Positions 34,585 to 42,658 of a stretch of 64,000 nucleotides of DNA are shown in pieces. Position 1 is the stretch's first letter. Each line of letters opens with the position of its first letter. This DNA comes from Clostridiales bacterium (GTDB lineage Bacteria > Bacillota > Clostridia > Christensenellales > CAG-138): contig JAILNX010000005.1 in the NCBI GenBank assembly GCA_024691085.1, positions 1 through 64,000 on the forward strand. Reading direction: 5' to 3'. The notes under the pieces are model-generated. The model ran no database searches, was not told where the DNA came from, and saw only the letters and a list, made by a program, of their open reading frames with translations. The position numbers were made by a program, and so were the translations under genes.

Positions 34585-35313
34585 ATGAAGATCTTTGCCA
34601 TAGCCGATTTGCACATGGACGGCGGCGCGGGCAAACCCATGGACGTCTTCGGACCGAACTGGGCCGGCCACTGCGAGCGCATATTCGGCTCGTGGCAAAG
34701 CTGCGTTTTGGACGAAGACGCGGTGCTCATACCCGGCGATATCAGCTGGGCGATGCGCTTTTATGAAGCGCTTCCCGACCTTATGAGGATAGCGGAGCTT
34801 CCGGGCAGGAAGGTGCTCCTTCGGGGCAATCACGACTTCTGGTGGAGCTCGCCAACGCGCATGCGCTCCGCGCTCCCCGAAAAGATGAGCGTTATCCAGA
34901 ACGACGCGGTCGATCTCGGCCCCGCCGTCGTATGCGGCTCAAGGGGCTGGATACTGCCCGCGGACGACGGCTTCTCCGCCGACGACCGCAAGATCTACGA
35001 GCGGGAACTCTTAAGGCTGGAGCTTTCGCTTGCCGCCGCCCAAAGGCTCGCGAAGGGCGAAAAACCGATCATCGCCATGATGCATTTCCCGCCGCTTTTA
35101 AAGGACGGCGAGCCCACGGGCTTTTCAAAAAAGCTCGCGGAGTACGGCGTAAGCGTCTGCGTCTACGGCCATCTGCACGGCGAGGGCGCATGGGGCGCGG
35201 GCTTCACGGGCGAGCTCGACGGAACGCGCTACGAGCTCTGCTCGGCCGACAGCCTCGGGTTCATGCCGAAGCGGATATTCGAAGCGAATGCGGAGGACTG
35301 CGGCCATGAATAA
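34585..35313 (+). CDS. Calcineurin-like metallophosphoesterase
   Basis: A 242-residue metallophosphoesterase. The metal-binding motifs appear in order: DLH (residues 8-10), PGDIS (about 54), GNHDFW (about 91), MMHFPP (about 167) and GHLHG (about 195). They bind two divalent metals and cleave phosphoesters; the substrate is not evident. It follows the zinc-ribbon gene and overlaps the next membrane-protein gene by 8 bases, so the four genes 34.07-36.71 kb probably form one operon. Confidence 0.9.
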   Translation: MKIFAIADLHMDGGAGKPMDVFGPNWAGHCERIFGSWQSCVLDEDAVLIPGDISWAMRFYEALPDLMRIAELPGRKVLLRGNHDFWWSSPTRMRSALPEKMSVIQNDAVDLGPAVVCGSRGWILPADDGFSADDRKIYERELLRLELSLAAAQRLAKGEKPIIAMMHFPPLLKDGEPTGFSKKLAEYGVSVCVYGHLHGEGAWGAGFTGELDGTRYELCSADSLGFMPKRIFEANAEDCGHE

Positions 35314-36013
35314 TAAGTCAAAGATATCGATGATCATATCGGCGGTATTCACCGTCCTGGTCATAGTCCTGATCGTCGGCGCACTTATTCAGGGCAGGTT
35401 CTCATCCTGCTCCGAAAAATACGCGAAGGACAATATCCCCCTCGTCCGGAGCGTGCTCATTGAAAACAAAAAGACCTCGAAAACTCCCGGCAGGCCGGAG
35501 AATACGGACAAATACATCGTATTGAGATACAAAAAGGACGGGGATACCGTCTCGGGACTCACAAAGGGCTTAAGCCCCTATAAGTCCTGGACCGAGGACG
35601 ACATCCGGGATATCGAGCTCGTTATTATCGTCAGGTCTTCGTATGAGACAAAGACGTACAACGTATCGCAGAACGGCACCTACGGAGGCAGGACGACGAT
35701 ATCGTCGGAATCGGTCACGATAGAATTCTATAACACGCTGAACGGAAGAACGTTCGAGACGAGGAAGATCAAGGGCAGCCCGCTTCCCGAAAAGACCTCA
35801 TCCGGGCGCGATCTTACCGTTTCCGACAGTCAGATCAAAAAGGTGATCGACGCCGTGCTGAAAGGCGAGGAGCCGGACGAAGCGGAGACTCCCGCGAAGG
35901 AAAGGCCGGACGTGCCCGACTGGGTCCCCGCCGTCGTCTCGTTCGTCATATTCCCCGGAGTCGTTTTCCTGATAATATTCCTTGTCAAAAGGGCGAAACG
36001 GAAAAAGCAGTAA
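35306..36013 (+). CDS. Bitopic membrane protein, paralogue of next gene
   Basis: A 235-residue protein with hydrophobic segments near residues 8-27 and 207-226 and an outer or central domain between them. I do not recognise the family. The central domain shares an order of blocks with the protein at 36024: an IVLRYKKDG / FIIFRLDSAG strand, SWTEDDIRDIE / EWTKEELDSVD, and ETKTYNVSQNGTYGGRT / DTHTYNETSNGRATGRT. The last block is the best conserved. ATG 35306 follows GGAGGA. It overlaps the metallophosphoesterase gene by 8 bases. Confidence 0.75.
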   Translation: MNNKSKISMIISAVFTVLVIVLIVGALIQGRFSSCSEKYAKDNIPLVRSVLIENKKTSKTPGRPENTDKYIVLRYKKDGDTVSGLTKGLSPYKSWTEDDIRDIELVIIVRSSYETKTYNVSQNGTYGGRTTISSESVTIEFYNTLNGRTFETRKIKGSPLPEKTSSGRDLTVSDSQIKKVIDAVLKGEEPDEAETPAKERPDVPDWVPAVVSFVIFPGVVFLIIFLVKRAKRKKQ

Positions 36014-36023
36014 GGAAAACGGT

Positions 36024-36713
36024 ATGGACGAAAAGAAAAAATATAAGCAGTGGATCGTTATCGGAGCGATCGTGGCAGTAATACTCATCATTGTACTCAG
36101 CTCGGTGAAGAAAAGCCGCGAGGAGGGCCGGCTAAAGGCGAACTGCGATCTTGTCGCGGAGGTGTTCGGCGACAGCATCGGGAACCGCATCAGGAACAAG
36201 GGCGTCAATGAGAGCGCGGCTCCCGCAAACGCAAAGTCTTTCATAATATTCCGCCTCGACAGCGCGGGCAATGTGATAAATTACTTTACCCGCGGGATCA
36301 ACGCCTCAAAGGAGTGGACGAAGGAGGAGCTTGATTCGGTCGACTGCATCGTGTTCGCTTTCTACGATCTCGACACGCACACGTACAACGAGACCTCGAA
36401 CGGCAGAGCTACCGGAAGGACCTCGAGGGTCACGACCGATAAGTACAAAACGTACTATTACAACCCCGCCGAAGACGCGGTCTTCAAAGCGGAAACCTTG
36501 AACAGCGGGGGACTGCCCAGCCAAACCACGAATCCGAAGAGCACGAGAGTCACCGACTCCGCGCTGATCGGGAGCGTCAGATCCGCGCTCGGGATATTCT
36601 ATATCCCGGCCTCCGCATATGCGTGCGCGGCGGCTGTCGCCGTCATCTGCGGAGTGACGGCGGTATTCATATTCTTCTCGGTAAAGAGGATAAAGGCAAA
36701 GAGAGAGCAATAA
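36024..36713 (+). CDS. Bitopic membrane protein, paralogue of preceding gene
   Basis: A 229-residue protein with the same plan as its neighbour: helix near residues 10-27, a central domain with the shared TYN...NG...GRT block, and a second helix near 198-220 followed by basic residues. The ATG at 36024 follows AAGGAAAA after a 10-base gap. The pair looks like a tandem duplication that has diverged. No function can be given. A terminator follows. Confidence 0.75.
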   Translation: MDEKKKYKQWIVIGAIVAVILIIVLSSVKKSREEGRLKANCDLVAEVFGDSIGNRIRNKGVNESAAPANAKSFIIFRLDSAGNVINYFTRGINASKEWTKEELDSVDCIVFAFYDLDTHTYNETSNGRATGRTSRVTTDKYKTYYYNPAEDAVFKAETLNSGGLPSQTTNPKSTRVTDSALIGSVRSALGIFYIPASAYACAAAVAVICGVTAVFIFFSVKRIKAKREQ

Positions 36714-36718
36714 CAAAA

Positions 36719-36750
36719 AGAGCGCCGTTCAACGAACGGAGCTCTTTTCA
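36719..36750. terminator. Bidirectional terminator between the membrane pair and tsf
   Basis: Arms AAGAGC-CCGTTC and GAACGG-GCTCTT (about 36718-36745) with an AAC loop, T run on plus and TTTTTG on minus. Confidence 0.85.
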
Positions 36751-36761
36751 TCTGTCTTGAA

Positions 36762-37649
36762 TTATTTCTTCGCGGTCTGAGCGGCAACTTCCTCGGCGAA
36801 ATTGTCTTCGCGCTTCTGGAGGCCTTCGCCCATCTCGTAGCGGACGAACCTGATAACGTCGAAGCGGCCGTTGATCATGGTGCGGACGGACTCGTCCTGG
36901 TTCTTTACGAAGGGCTGCTCAAGGAGGCAGACCTCCTTATAGTACTTCTCGATACGGCCTTCGACCATCTTCTCGATGATGGCGGCGGGCTTGGGCTTCG
37001 GCTCGTTCATAGCCTGGGCACGGAGGACCTCGCGCTCGTGATCGAGCTCGGCCTGGTCGCAGTCGGCCTTGTCGATGCAGGTGGGCTTCGCAGCCGCGAT
37101 CTGCATGGCGACGTCGTGAACGGCAGTGCCCTCGGTCTTATCGGAGACCTGGAGGAGAACGCCGATCTTGCCGCCCATGTGGATGTAGGAATCGCAGACG
37201 CCCTCGATGCGCTCGAAGCGGCGGATGGTGATCTTCTCGCCGATCTTGGCAACGGAGGTGTTGATGAGGTTCTCAACGGTCATGGACTCGTCAAGAGCGT
37301 AGGTCTGAGCCATAAGCTCCTCGACCGTGGCGGGAGCCTTCTTCGCGATGTGCTTCGCGATGTTGCGGGCGAGCTCTTTGAAAGCGTCGGTCTTGGCAAC
37401 GAAGTCGGTCTCGCAGTTCAGCTCAACGATAACGCCGACCTTGCACCCGTCGCAGACGAAGCAGTCGACAACGCCCTCGGCGGCAATGCGCAGGGCCTTC
37501 TTTGCGGAAGCGGCAAGGCTCTTCTCACGAAGATAGTCCATAGCCTTTTCCATATCGCCGTCGCACTCCTTAAGAGCCTTCTTGCAGTCCATCATGCCGG
37601 CGCCGGAGCGCTCGCGCAGAGTCATAACGTCTTTAGCGGTGAATTCCAT
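36762..37649 (-). CDS. tsf: Elongation factor Ts
   Basis: A 295-residue EF-Ts, the nucleotide exchange factor for EF-Tu (tuf at the window start). The N-terminal UBA-like module begins [20 protein letters not shown]. The core contains NCETDFVAK, the TDFV motif that disrupts the Mg site of EF-Tu. The C-terminal half includes [13 protein letters not shown]. The start follows AAAAGGAG. It is downstream of rpsB with a 47-base gap, the usual operon order. Confidence 0.97.
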   Translation of the reverse strand: MEFTAKDVMTLRERSGAGMMDCKKALKECDGDMEKAMDYLREKSLAASAKKALRIAAEGVVDCFVCDGCKVGVIVELNCETDFVAKTDAFKELARNIAKHIAKKAPATVEELMAQTYALDESMTVENLINTSVAKIGEKITIRRFERIEGVCDSYIHMGGKIGVLLQVSDKTEGTAVHDVAMQIAAAKPTCIDKADCDQAELDHEREVLRAQAMNEPKPKPAAIIEKMVEGRIEKYYKEVCLLEQPFVKNQDESVRTMINGRFDVIRFVRYEMGEGLQKREDNFAEEVAAQTAKK

Positions 37650-37696
37650 GTTATTTTCTCCTTTTAAAAATGCACTGGTTGCCGAAACGGCCGGAA

Positions 37697-38443
37697 TCAG
37701 AAGTTGTCCTCTTCTTCGGCCTTTTCGATGGTGGTATCGACGGCGTGGTCGGTCATCTGCTCGCCCTGCTTGCCCTCGATAACGGCGTCGGCGATCTTGG
37801 CGGCGATCAGCTTGACGGCGCGGATGGCGTCGTCGTTGCCGGGGATGACGTAATCGACGTCATCGGGATCGCAGTTGGTGTCGACGATGGCGACTATGGG
37901 GATGCCGAGGCAGCGGGCTTCCTGAACGGCGATGTGCTCCTTCCTGGGGTCGACAACGAACATGCAGCTGGGGAGCTTCTTCATCTCTTTGATACCGCCG
38001 AGGTTCTTCTCGAGCTTATCCTGGATGTACTTGAGCTTAACGACTTCCTTCTTGGGAAGGAGATCGAAGCTGCCGTCCTCTTCCATCTTCTCGATCTCGC
38101 GGAGCTTCGCGATACGGCTCTGGATGGTCTTGAAGTTGGTGAGGAGGCCGCCCAGCCAGCGCTGGTTCACGTAGAACATCTCGCAGCGCTTGGCTTCCTG
38201 CTCGATGGACTCCTGAGCCTGCTTCTTGGTGCCGACGAAAAGAACGGTGCCGTTGTCCATAGCAACGTCACGAACGAAAGCGTAAGCTTCGTCGATCTTT
38301 TTAACGGTCTTCTGAAGGTCGATGATGTAGATCCCGTTGCGCTCGGTGAAGATGTACTCGCGCATTTTGGGGTTCCAGCGGCGGGTCTGATGACCGAAAT
38401 GGACGCCCGCCTCGAGGAGCTGCTTCATAGAAATGACTGACAT
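37697..38443 (-). CDS. rpsB: 30S ribosomal protein S2
   Basis: A 248-residue S2 protein. The start [27 protein letters not shown] and internal [31 protein letters not shown] are textbook S2 sequence, and [20 protein letters not shown] lies near the C-terminus. It binds the 30S platform late in assembly. The start follows GGGAGG. It heads the rpsB-tsf operon, with a leader of about 100 bases able to form alternative hairpins, which suits autoregulation by S2. Confidence 0.98.
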   Translation of the reverse strand: MSVISMKQLLEAGVHFGHQTRRWNPKMREYIFTERNGIYIIDLQKTVKKIDEAYAFVRDVAMDNGTVLFVGTKKQAQESIEQEAKRCEMFYVNQRWLGGLLTNFKTIQSRIAKLREIEKMEEDGSFDLLPKKEVVKLKYIQDKLEKNLGGIKEMKKLPSCMFVVDPRKEHIAVQEARCLGIPIVAIVDTNCDPDDVDYVIPGNDDAIRAVKLIAAKIADAVIEGKQGEQMTDHAVDTTIEKAEEEDNF

Positions 38444-38496
38444 AAAAATAACCTCCCGTTAATTTATTCCTCCCCGCGCTTCATCCCCTGAAGGTA

Positions 38497-38529
38497 CCGC
38501 GTTTTTCGCGGACGGGCCCCCGGGTCCGC
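38497..38529 (-). other. Competing hairpins in the rpsB leader
   Basis: On the minus strand GCGGAC/GTCCGC arms (38529-38524 with 38513-38508) form one stem and CCGCG/CGCGG (38511-38507 with 38501-38497) another. They share bases 38508-38511, so only one can form. This is a candidate S2 or transcriptional control structure. Confidence 0.5.
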
Positions 38530-38554
38530 ACGGGTGAGTTTTATGCCAAATGCT

Positions 38555-38583
38555 ATTGTAACACACGGAAAATCAATAAACAA
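38555..38583 (-). promoter_or_regulatory. rpsB-tsf promoter
   Basis: On the minus strand TTGTTT (38583-38578) and TACAAT (38560-38555), 17-bp spacer. Confidence 0.82.
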
Positions 38584-38638
38584 GAGTTCTTTTTGATTTT
38601 TTAAAGATATATTTCACGTTTTTTCCCGTATTTGCTTA

Positions 38639-38667
38639 TTGAACGGCGGCGCGGGATATGATATACT
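38639..38667 (+). promoter_or_regulatory. mscS promoter
   Basis: TTGAAC (38639-38644) and TATACT (38662-38667), 17-bp spacer. Confidence 0.75.
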
Positions 38668-38716
38668 ATTTGTGTATGATTATTCCCTGCAGGCATGGGG
38701 GAGAAGGAGCGGAAAG

Positions 38717-39604
38717 ATGAAGAAGAACAAAAACGTGATAATCAGACTGATAGTCTGCGCGGCGATACTCGCCGTGCTCATCCCATTGGGCTTTCTCACC
38801 AAGGTCATAACGCCGGAGAAGCTCGGGAACATTAAGATCGACGGCGCCGTTATCTGGCGGCTCGCGCTCATGATAATCGGCGTGGTGGCGGTCGAAACGC
38901 TGCTCGTAGTGCTGCTCGGGATCCCGAAGCCCAACAATCACCGCGCGCGTTCCGTGCTGTCCATAATCCAGAGCCTTCTCAAGTACGTCGCGTTCATCGT
39001 GATCCTCTGCTGGGGACTTACGATAATCGGCGTGAACGTTTCGACCATTGTAGCGAGCGTTGGGATAGTCGCCCTGGTCGTCGGCTTCAGCGCGGAGAGC
39101 CTCATCGCGGACGTTGTTACCGGCGCGTTTATGATATTCGAGAATCAGTATAACGTCGGCGACATAGTCGAGGTCGACGGCTTCCGCGGCACGGTAACTA
39201 ACATCGGCATCCGCACCACCTGCATTTCGGATCCGGGCGACAACGTCAAGATCGTCAACAATTCCTCGATGAAGAACATTCTCAACCGTTCCGACAGGGT
39301 CTCGCTCGCCGTCAGCGATATCGCGATCCCCTACGGCACCGACCTCGAAAAGCTGGAGGAACAGCTCCCCGAGCTCATGGTCAGGATCGCCGCGGCGAAT
39401 CCCGAGGTCATGAAGGCTCCGCCGAGGTATCTGGGAGTTCAGAAGCTCGCCGACAGCTCGGTCGTATTGAGATTTGCCGTGAGCGTGGACGAAAAGGATA
39501 TCTATTCCGGCATGAGGCTTCTGAACCACGACCTGCTTTTAGGCTTCAGAAAGCTCGGCGTCGAGTGCCCGTTCCCGCAGGTCGACGTCCATACGGACAA
39601 ATAA
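38717..39604 (+). CDS. mscS: Small-conductance mechanosensitive channel (MscS family)
   Basis: A 295-residue MscS channel that opens on membrane tension to release solutes. Three membrane helices are seen; the pore helix region is VSTIVASVGIVALVVGFSAE (about 100-120). The beta domain follows with YNVGDIVEVDGFRGTVTNIGIRTT. Length is near E. coli MscS (286). The ATG at 38717 follows AAGGAG; a longer frame runs back to 38639 into the promoter. The next gene follows after 25 bases. Confidence 0.94.
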   Translation: MKKNKNVIIRLIVCAAILAVLIPLGFLTKVITPEKLGNIKIDGAVIWRLALMIIGVVAVETLLVVLLGIPKPNNHRARSVLSIIQSLLKYVAFIVILCWGLTIIGVNVSTIVASVGIVALVVGFSAESLIADVVTGAFMIFENQYNVGDIVEVDGFRGTVTNIGIRTTCISDPGDNVKIVNNSSMKNILNRSDRVSLAVSDIAIPYGTDLEKLEEQLPELMVRIAAANPEVMKAPPRYLGVQKLADSSVVLRFAVSVDEKDIYSGMRLLNHDLLLGFRKLGVECPFPQVDVHTDK

Positions 39605-39629
39605 GAGCTCCTTTTAAGGAGGTTCACGC

Positions 39630-40709
39630 ATGGAATATCTGAAACCGCCGGACGAGTACGCCTCGCCGCCGGAGGAGTTCAAGACGCCGCCGGAGGAGTA
39701 CGCGCTCCCGGAAAACGAATTTTACGGACAGAAACCGGTAAAAAGAGCCGCGGAGGAGGATAACCGCCACCGCCGTCTCCTAAGGATGATACTTATCCCG
39801 GTCGCCGCTGCGGCAGGTGCGATCGCGCTGCTTTTCGCGTCGATAGGCTACGATCCCCTCGGAGGGGATTTCCTCGGCGCGCACGCGGATGCGACCGAGA
39901 CCCCGTCGCCCGACGGCACTCCCGAACCGACCGAGCCGCCCATCCACATAGAGACTCCCGAGCCTACAGCGACTCCCGAGCCTACGCCCGTTCCCGAGGG
40001 CGACTGGGACGACGCATTCCCCGAGCTTGACAATTTAGATCCCGACTTCGAGGGCGAATACTCGTGGAGCGGCACAGGCCGCGATAATTCCGAGGAGTAC
40101 ATCAGAGTCATAGAAACGGGGAACGAAGACTACACGTTCATCGTAATGGGCGGCGCGTGGGCGAAGATGACCGACAGCAACGGCAATCCGAACACGGTTA
40201 AGACGGTCGAAGGCCTTTCCTACGACAGGGAGACGAACACGCTCACCATGACGGATTTCACGGGCGAGGAGCTGGACGTCAACCTCATGGGCAACGGCTT
40301 CACCATCCGCCTCGAGGGCGAAAACCGGATCGGCAAGATCAGCGTCTGGGGAGCCATGTACGGCGGGAGCCTGACGATAAGAGGCCCCGGCAAGCTGACC
40401 GTCACCGGCGCGGGCTCCGCCCCGTCGATACTCCTTAACGCGGAGTCGTCCGGAAGCTGCCTCATGATAGCCGGCGACGCGACGGTCGATATCTACGGCG
40501 AGTACACCATCGCGGTGGTCGACACCACTCTTTCGAAGGCGCTTTACTACCTTATGCCCATAGACATGACCGGCGGCACGATGCAGCTCGTCGATACCGA
40601 CGAGGCGACCGGATACGGACTGTTCATGGTGCTCGACGAAAACGGCGAGATATCGCACCACGTCACGTTCACGCCGAGATGGGTGATCGAAGAACCCGAC
40701 CCCGAATGA
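39630..40709 (+). CDS. Membrane-anchored protein with N-terminal proline-acidic repeats and outer beta-helix-like domain
   Basis: A 359-residue protein. Residues 5-31 hold short repeats of the form PPDEY, PPEEF, PPEEY, LPENEF. A basic region and one membrane helix (about 51-72) follow, then a Thr/Pro/Glu-rich linker (about 85-125). The outer domain (about 140-340) has strand-turn repeats such as GKISVWGAMYGGSLTIRGPG that look like a small beta-helix, as in surface carbohydrate-binding domains of Clostridia. The N-terminus should be inside the cell. AAGGAGG lies before the ATG. It probably shares the mscS transcript and ends at a strong terminator. Confidence 0.7.
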   Translation: MEYLKPPDEYASPPEEFKTPPEEYALPENEFYGQKPVKRAAEEDNRHRRLLRMILIPVAAAAGAIALLFASIGYDPLGGDFLGAHADATETPSPDGTPEPTEPPIHIETPEPTATPEPTPVPEGDWDDAFPELDNLDPDFEGEYSWSGTGRDNSEEYIRVIETGNEDYTFIVMGGAWAKMTDSNGNPNTVKTVEGLSYDRETNTLTMTDFTGEELDVNLMGNGFTIRLEGENRIGKISVWGAMYGGSLTIRGPGKLTVTGAGSAPSILLNAESSGSCLMIAGDATVDIYGEYTIAVVDTTLSKALYYLMPIDMTGGTMQLVDTDEATGYGLFMVLDENGEISHHVTFTPRWVIEEPDPE

Positions 40710-40713
40710 AAAA

Positions 40714-40750
40714 CGAAACGCTCCGCAAATTAAATGCGGAGCGTTTCTTC
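40714..40750. terminator. Bidirectional terminator after the anchored protein gene
   Basis: A 13-bp perfect stem (40715-40727 with 40735-40747), 7-base loop, TTCTTC on plus. It also faces the small minus-strand gene at 40753. Confidence 0.85.
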
Positions 40751-40752
40751 TG

Positions 40753-40896
40753 TCACACCATGGAGGTTATTCCCTTCCACAGCTTCTTTCCGTCGCGCTT
40801 CATTTTCTTTCCGACGACGGGATACATGGCGGTCACAGCGACCGTGGCGGCAGTCATGCCGAGCGCCATTCCGGCGGCAAAGCCCCAAAGCTTCAT
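40753..40896 (-). CDS. Small membrane protein
   Basis: A 47-residue protein with one hydrophobic helix (about residues 4-26, AAGMALGMTAATVAVTAM) and a strongly basic tail (GKKMKRDGKKLWKG). The ATG at 40896 has an AGGGGGT ribosome site 8 bases upstream on the minus strand; a longer frame to 41004 lacks one. The stop lies next to a terminator. The shape recalls small YtxH-like membrane proteins. Function is unknown. It is divergent from the nitroreductase gene. Confidence 0.65.
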   Translation of the reverse strand: MKLWGFAAGMALGMTAATVAVTAMYPVVGKKMKRDGKKLWKGITSMV

Positions 40897-41024
40897 GATC
40901 AAAGACCCCCTTCTTTTTTTCATGAAAAGTATTTGCTTTAAGGGCTTAAAAAATAAGCTGAAAAATATGGAAAAGCATATATGCCCGTGATATAATGAAG
41001 TCAAAATACAGACGGAGGAAAAAT

Positions 41025-41582
41025 ATGGAAAACATCGTACTTAAAACAATGCTCGAAAGAAGCTCGATAAGGGCGTACACCGACGAGAAACTGACCGATG
41101 AGGAGCTCTGCGCGCTCGAGCAGGCGGCGCTCTCCGCGCCCACGGCGATGAACCGCCGCGAGCAGAGGTTCATATTCGTGACCGACGACGGCATGCTCGA
41201 AAGGCTCGAGAATGCGATCATGAAGAGCATAATCGACTCGGGCAATACGGATTTTGCCGAGAGGATAAAGAGCCGCGGAGGAAAGACCACCTACAACGCA
41301 AGGCTCATCGTCATAATCGTCAATAAGCCCGCTCATTTCTCGAGGGTGGACGCGGGCATCGCGGTCGAGAATCTCGCGCTAGCCGCGAAGAGCTTAGGCC
41401 TCGACAGCGTCATTCTCGGCATGCCGGAGGGCGCGTTCGCGGGTGAGTACGGCGAGGCGCTCCGCAGGGAGTTCCGCTTCCCCGAGGGGTACGAGTTCTC
41501 CATCGCGATCGGCATCGGCCACAAAGCGACCGAGAAGGAACCGCACGAGCGGGACCTTGACCATATCATTCACATCGACTGA
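41025..41582 (+). CDS. Nitroreductase family protein
   Basis: A 185-residue FMN-dependent nitroreductase-type protein. The N-terminus shows the family RSSIRAYTDEKLTDEEL, with Arg/Ser contacts to FMN phosphate, and AALSAPTAMNRRE. The C-terminal IGIGHKA matches the conserved G-x-G/P region. Members reduce nitro groups, quinones or flavins with NAD(P)H. GGAGG precedes ATG 41025; a TATAAT at 40991-40996 is the likely -10 with a poor -35. It converges with, and overlaps by 13 bases, the MreB-like gene. Confidence 0.9.
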   Translation: MENIVLKTMLERSSIRAYTDEKLTDEELCALEQAALSAPTAMNRREQRFIFVTDDGMLERLENAIMKSIIDSGNTDFAERIKSRGGKTTYNARLIVIIVNKPAHFSRVDAGIAVENLALAAKSLGLDSVILGMPEGAFAGEYGEALRREFRFPEGYEFSIAIGIGHKATEKEPHERDLDHIIHID

Positions 41583-42580
41583 CCGCCTAAAAATCCTTTC
41601 GGGGAGCGGGAAAATCCGATCCCCGATATTTTTTCCGCTTCCGGACCCGCAAGGAGCCTCATGCCGCGGCGCATGCCGAGTATCACGGCGCTCTCGGCGT
41701 TGGACGCGCGCTTCACCGGTATCCCGAGGAGCCGTTCGAGGCTTTCGGGCATAAGGTACATATTCGCTCCGCCGCCGATGAGGGTGACTCCCGTATCGAG
41801 AAGATCCGCCGCGGCGTCGGGGTGAAGATCCCCGATGACCGAGGTGAGGAACGCGGCGAACCTTCGCATGACAGGCTCCGACGCCTCGATGATCTCGCGC
41901 GTTCTGACCGCCCGCATGAGCGGCTGCCCGGTCGCGGAGTCCTTGCCGTGGACGCGAAGCAGGGGGGTCTTAAGCTCTTTTTTTATCTTTTCCGCGGCGT
42001 AAAAGCTGATGAGCGTGCTGTGCTCCATGGCGAAATGCGCCTGTATGCGGCTGTCGAAAGCGGAGCTTCCGAACGGAGCGCAGGCTCTTTTAAGGACGCC
42101 GCCGTTCGCCGTGACTATCGCGCTTATGCGGTCGCGGCCTATATTTACTGTCAGATTCGCCTCGGGACTGCCTATGTCGACTCCCGCTCCGATCGCCCCC
42201 GCGAGAGCGCCGTCGACGATCCTCGTTTCGGTAAAGCCCGCCTCGCGCCCGACCTCGAGCGCGGCGGAAAGCTCGGTGGAGCTTACGTCAAAAGGCGACG
42301 CTATCCGAAGCCCCGCTCCCGCGAGGGTGTGCCTTTTTAGCATATCGAGGGAGAATCTCCTAAGCATCAGGGCGCAGAGCGTCACGTTCGCGATCGTGCC
42401 GCGCACGGGGTAGACGCTCGTCGCGTTCAGCAGCTCTCCCGCCTCGCGCCCCACCGCGAGCACGCGGTTCGAGTTCGCGGGGTCGAGAGCGACGCGCGTT
42501 TCGTCCGATTTAAGTCTTGTCCTCGACGCGAGCCGCGTATAAGAGGAGCCGAGATCCGCCGCAATAATGAATTCAAACAT
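41570..42580 (-). CDS. Divergent MreB-like actin-fold protein
   Basis: A 336-residue protein with an actin/MreB fold. Phosphate loop 1 is IIAADLGSSYTRLA near the N-terminus. The second phosphate loop is weak (LTVNIGRDRISAIV in place of VDIGGGTT), and the adenosine motif is TLIGGGANMYLM. MreB organises wall synthesis in rods. maf upstream and mreB downstream is a common Firmicute order, which supports the call, but the changed loop means ATP binding is uncertain. The start follows GGAGGA, which is buried in a hairpin. No mreC or mreD follows. Confidence 0.75.
   Translation of the reverse strand: MFEFIIAADLGSSYTRLASRTRLKSDETRVALDPANSNRVLAVGREAGELLNATSVYPVRGTIANVTLCALMLRRFSLDMLKRHTLAGAGLRIASPFDVSSTELSAALEVGREAGFTETRIVDGALAGAIGAGVDIGSPEANLTVNIGRDRISAIVTANGGVLKRACAPFGSSAFDSRIQAHFAMEHSTLISFYAAEKIKKELKTPLLRVHGKDSATGQPLMRAVRTREIIEASEPVMRRFAAFLTSVIGDLHPDAAADLLDTGVTLIGGGANMYLMPESLERLLGIPVKRASNAESAVILGMRRGMRLLAGPEAEKISGIGFSRSPKGFLGGQSM
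41599..41634 (+). terminator. Terminator of the nitroreductase gene inside the MreB-like coding region
   Basis: TCGGGGA (41599-41605) and TCCCCGA (41620-41626) pair and are followed by TATTTTTT. It lies within the 3' end of the convergent MreB-like gene. Confidence 0.75.
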
Positions 42581-42581
42581 A

Positions 42582-42637
42582 AAAATCCTCCGCTCATCGG
42601 GTGTTGATAATGATTATTATTCCCGAAAGCGGAGGAT
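42582..42637 (-). promoter_or_regulatory. Long hairpin burying the ribosome site of the MreB-like gene
   Basis: On the minus strand a perfect 10-bp arm pair (42637-42628 with 42594-42585) plus an inner TCGGG/CCCGA pair form one hairpin, then TTTTT. The second arm contains the GGAGGA ribosome site of the MreB-like gene. It could act as a terminator after maf, as translation control, or both. Confidence 0.7.
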
Positions 42638-42658
42638 ATTTACTCAATGCCCAAAAAA

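Larger units (their letters stand above)
38444..38716. other. Divergent intergenic region rpsB / mscS
   Basis: Contains the rpsB leader and promoter on minus and the mscS promoter and ribosome site on plus. No gene is seen. Confidence 0.7.
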
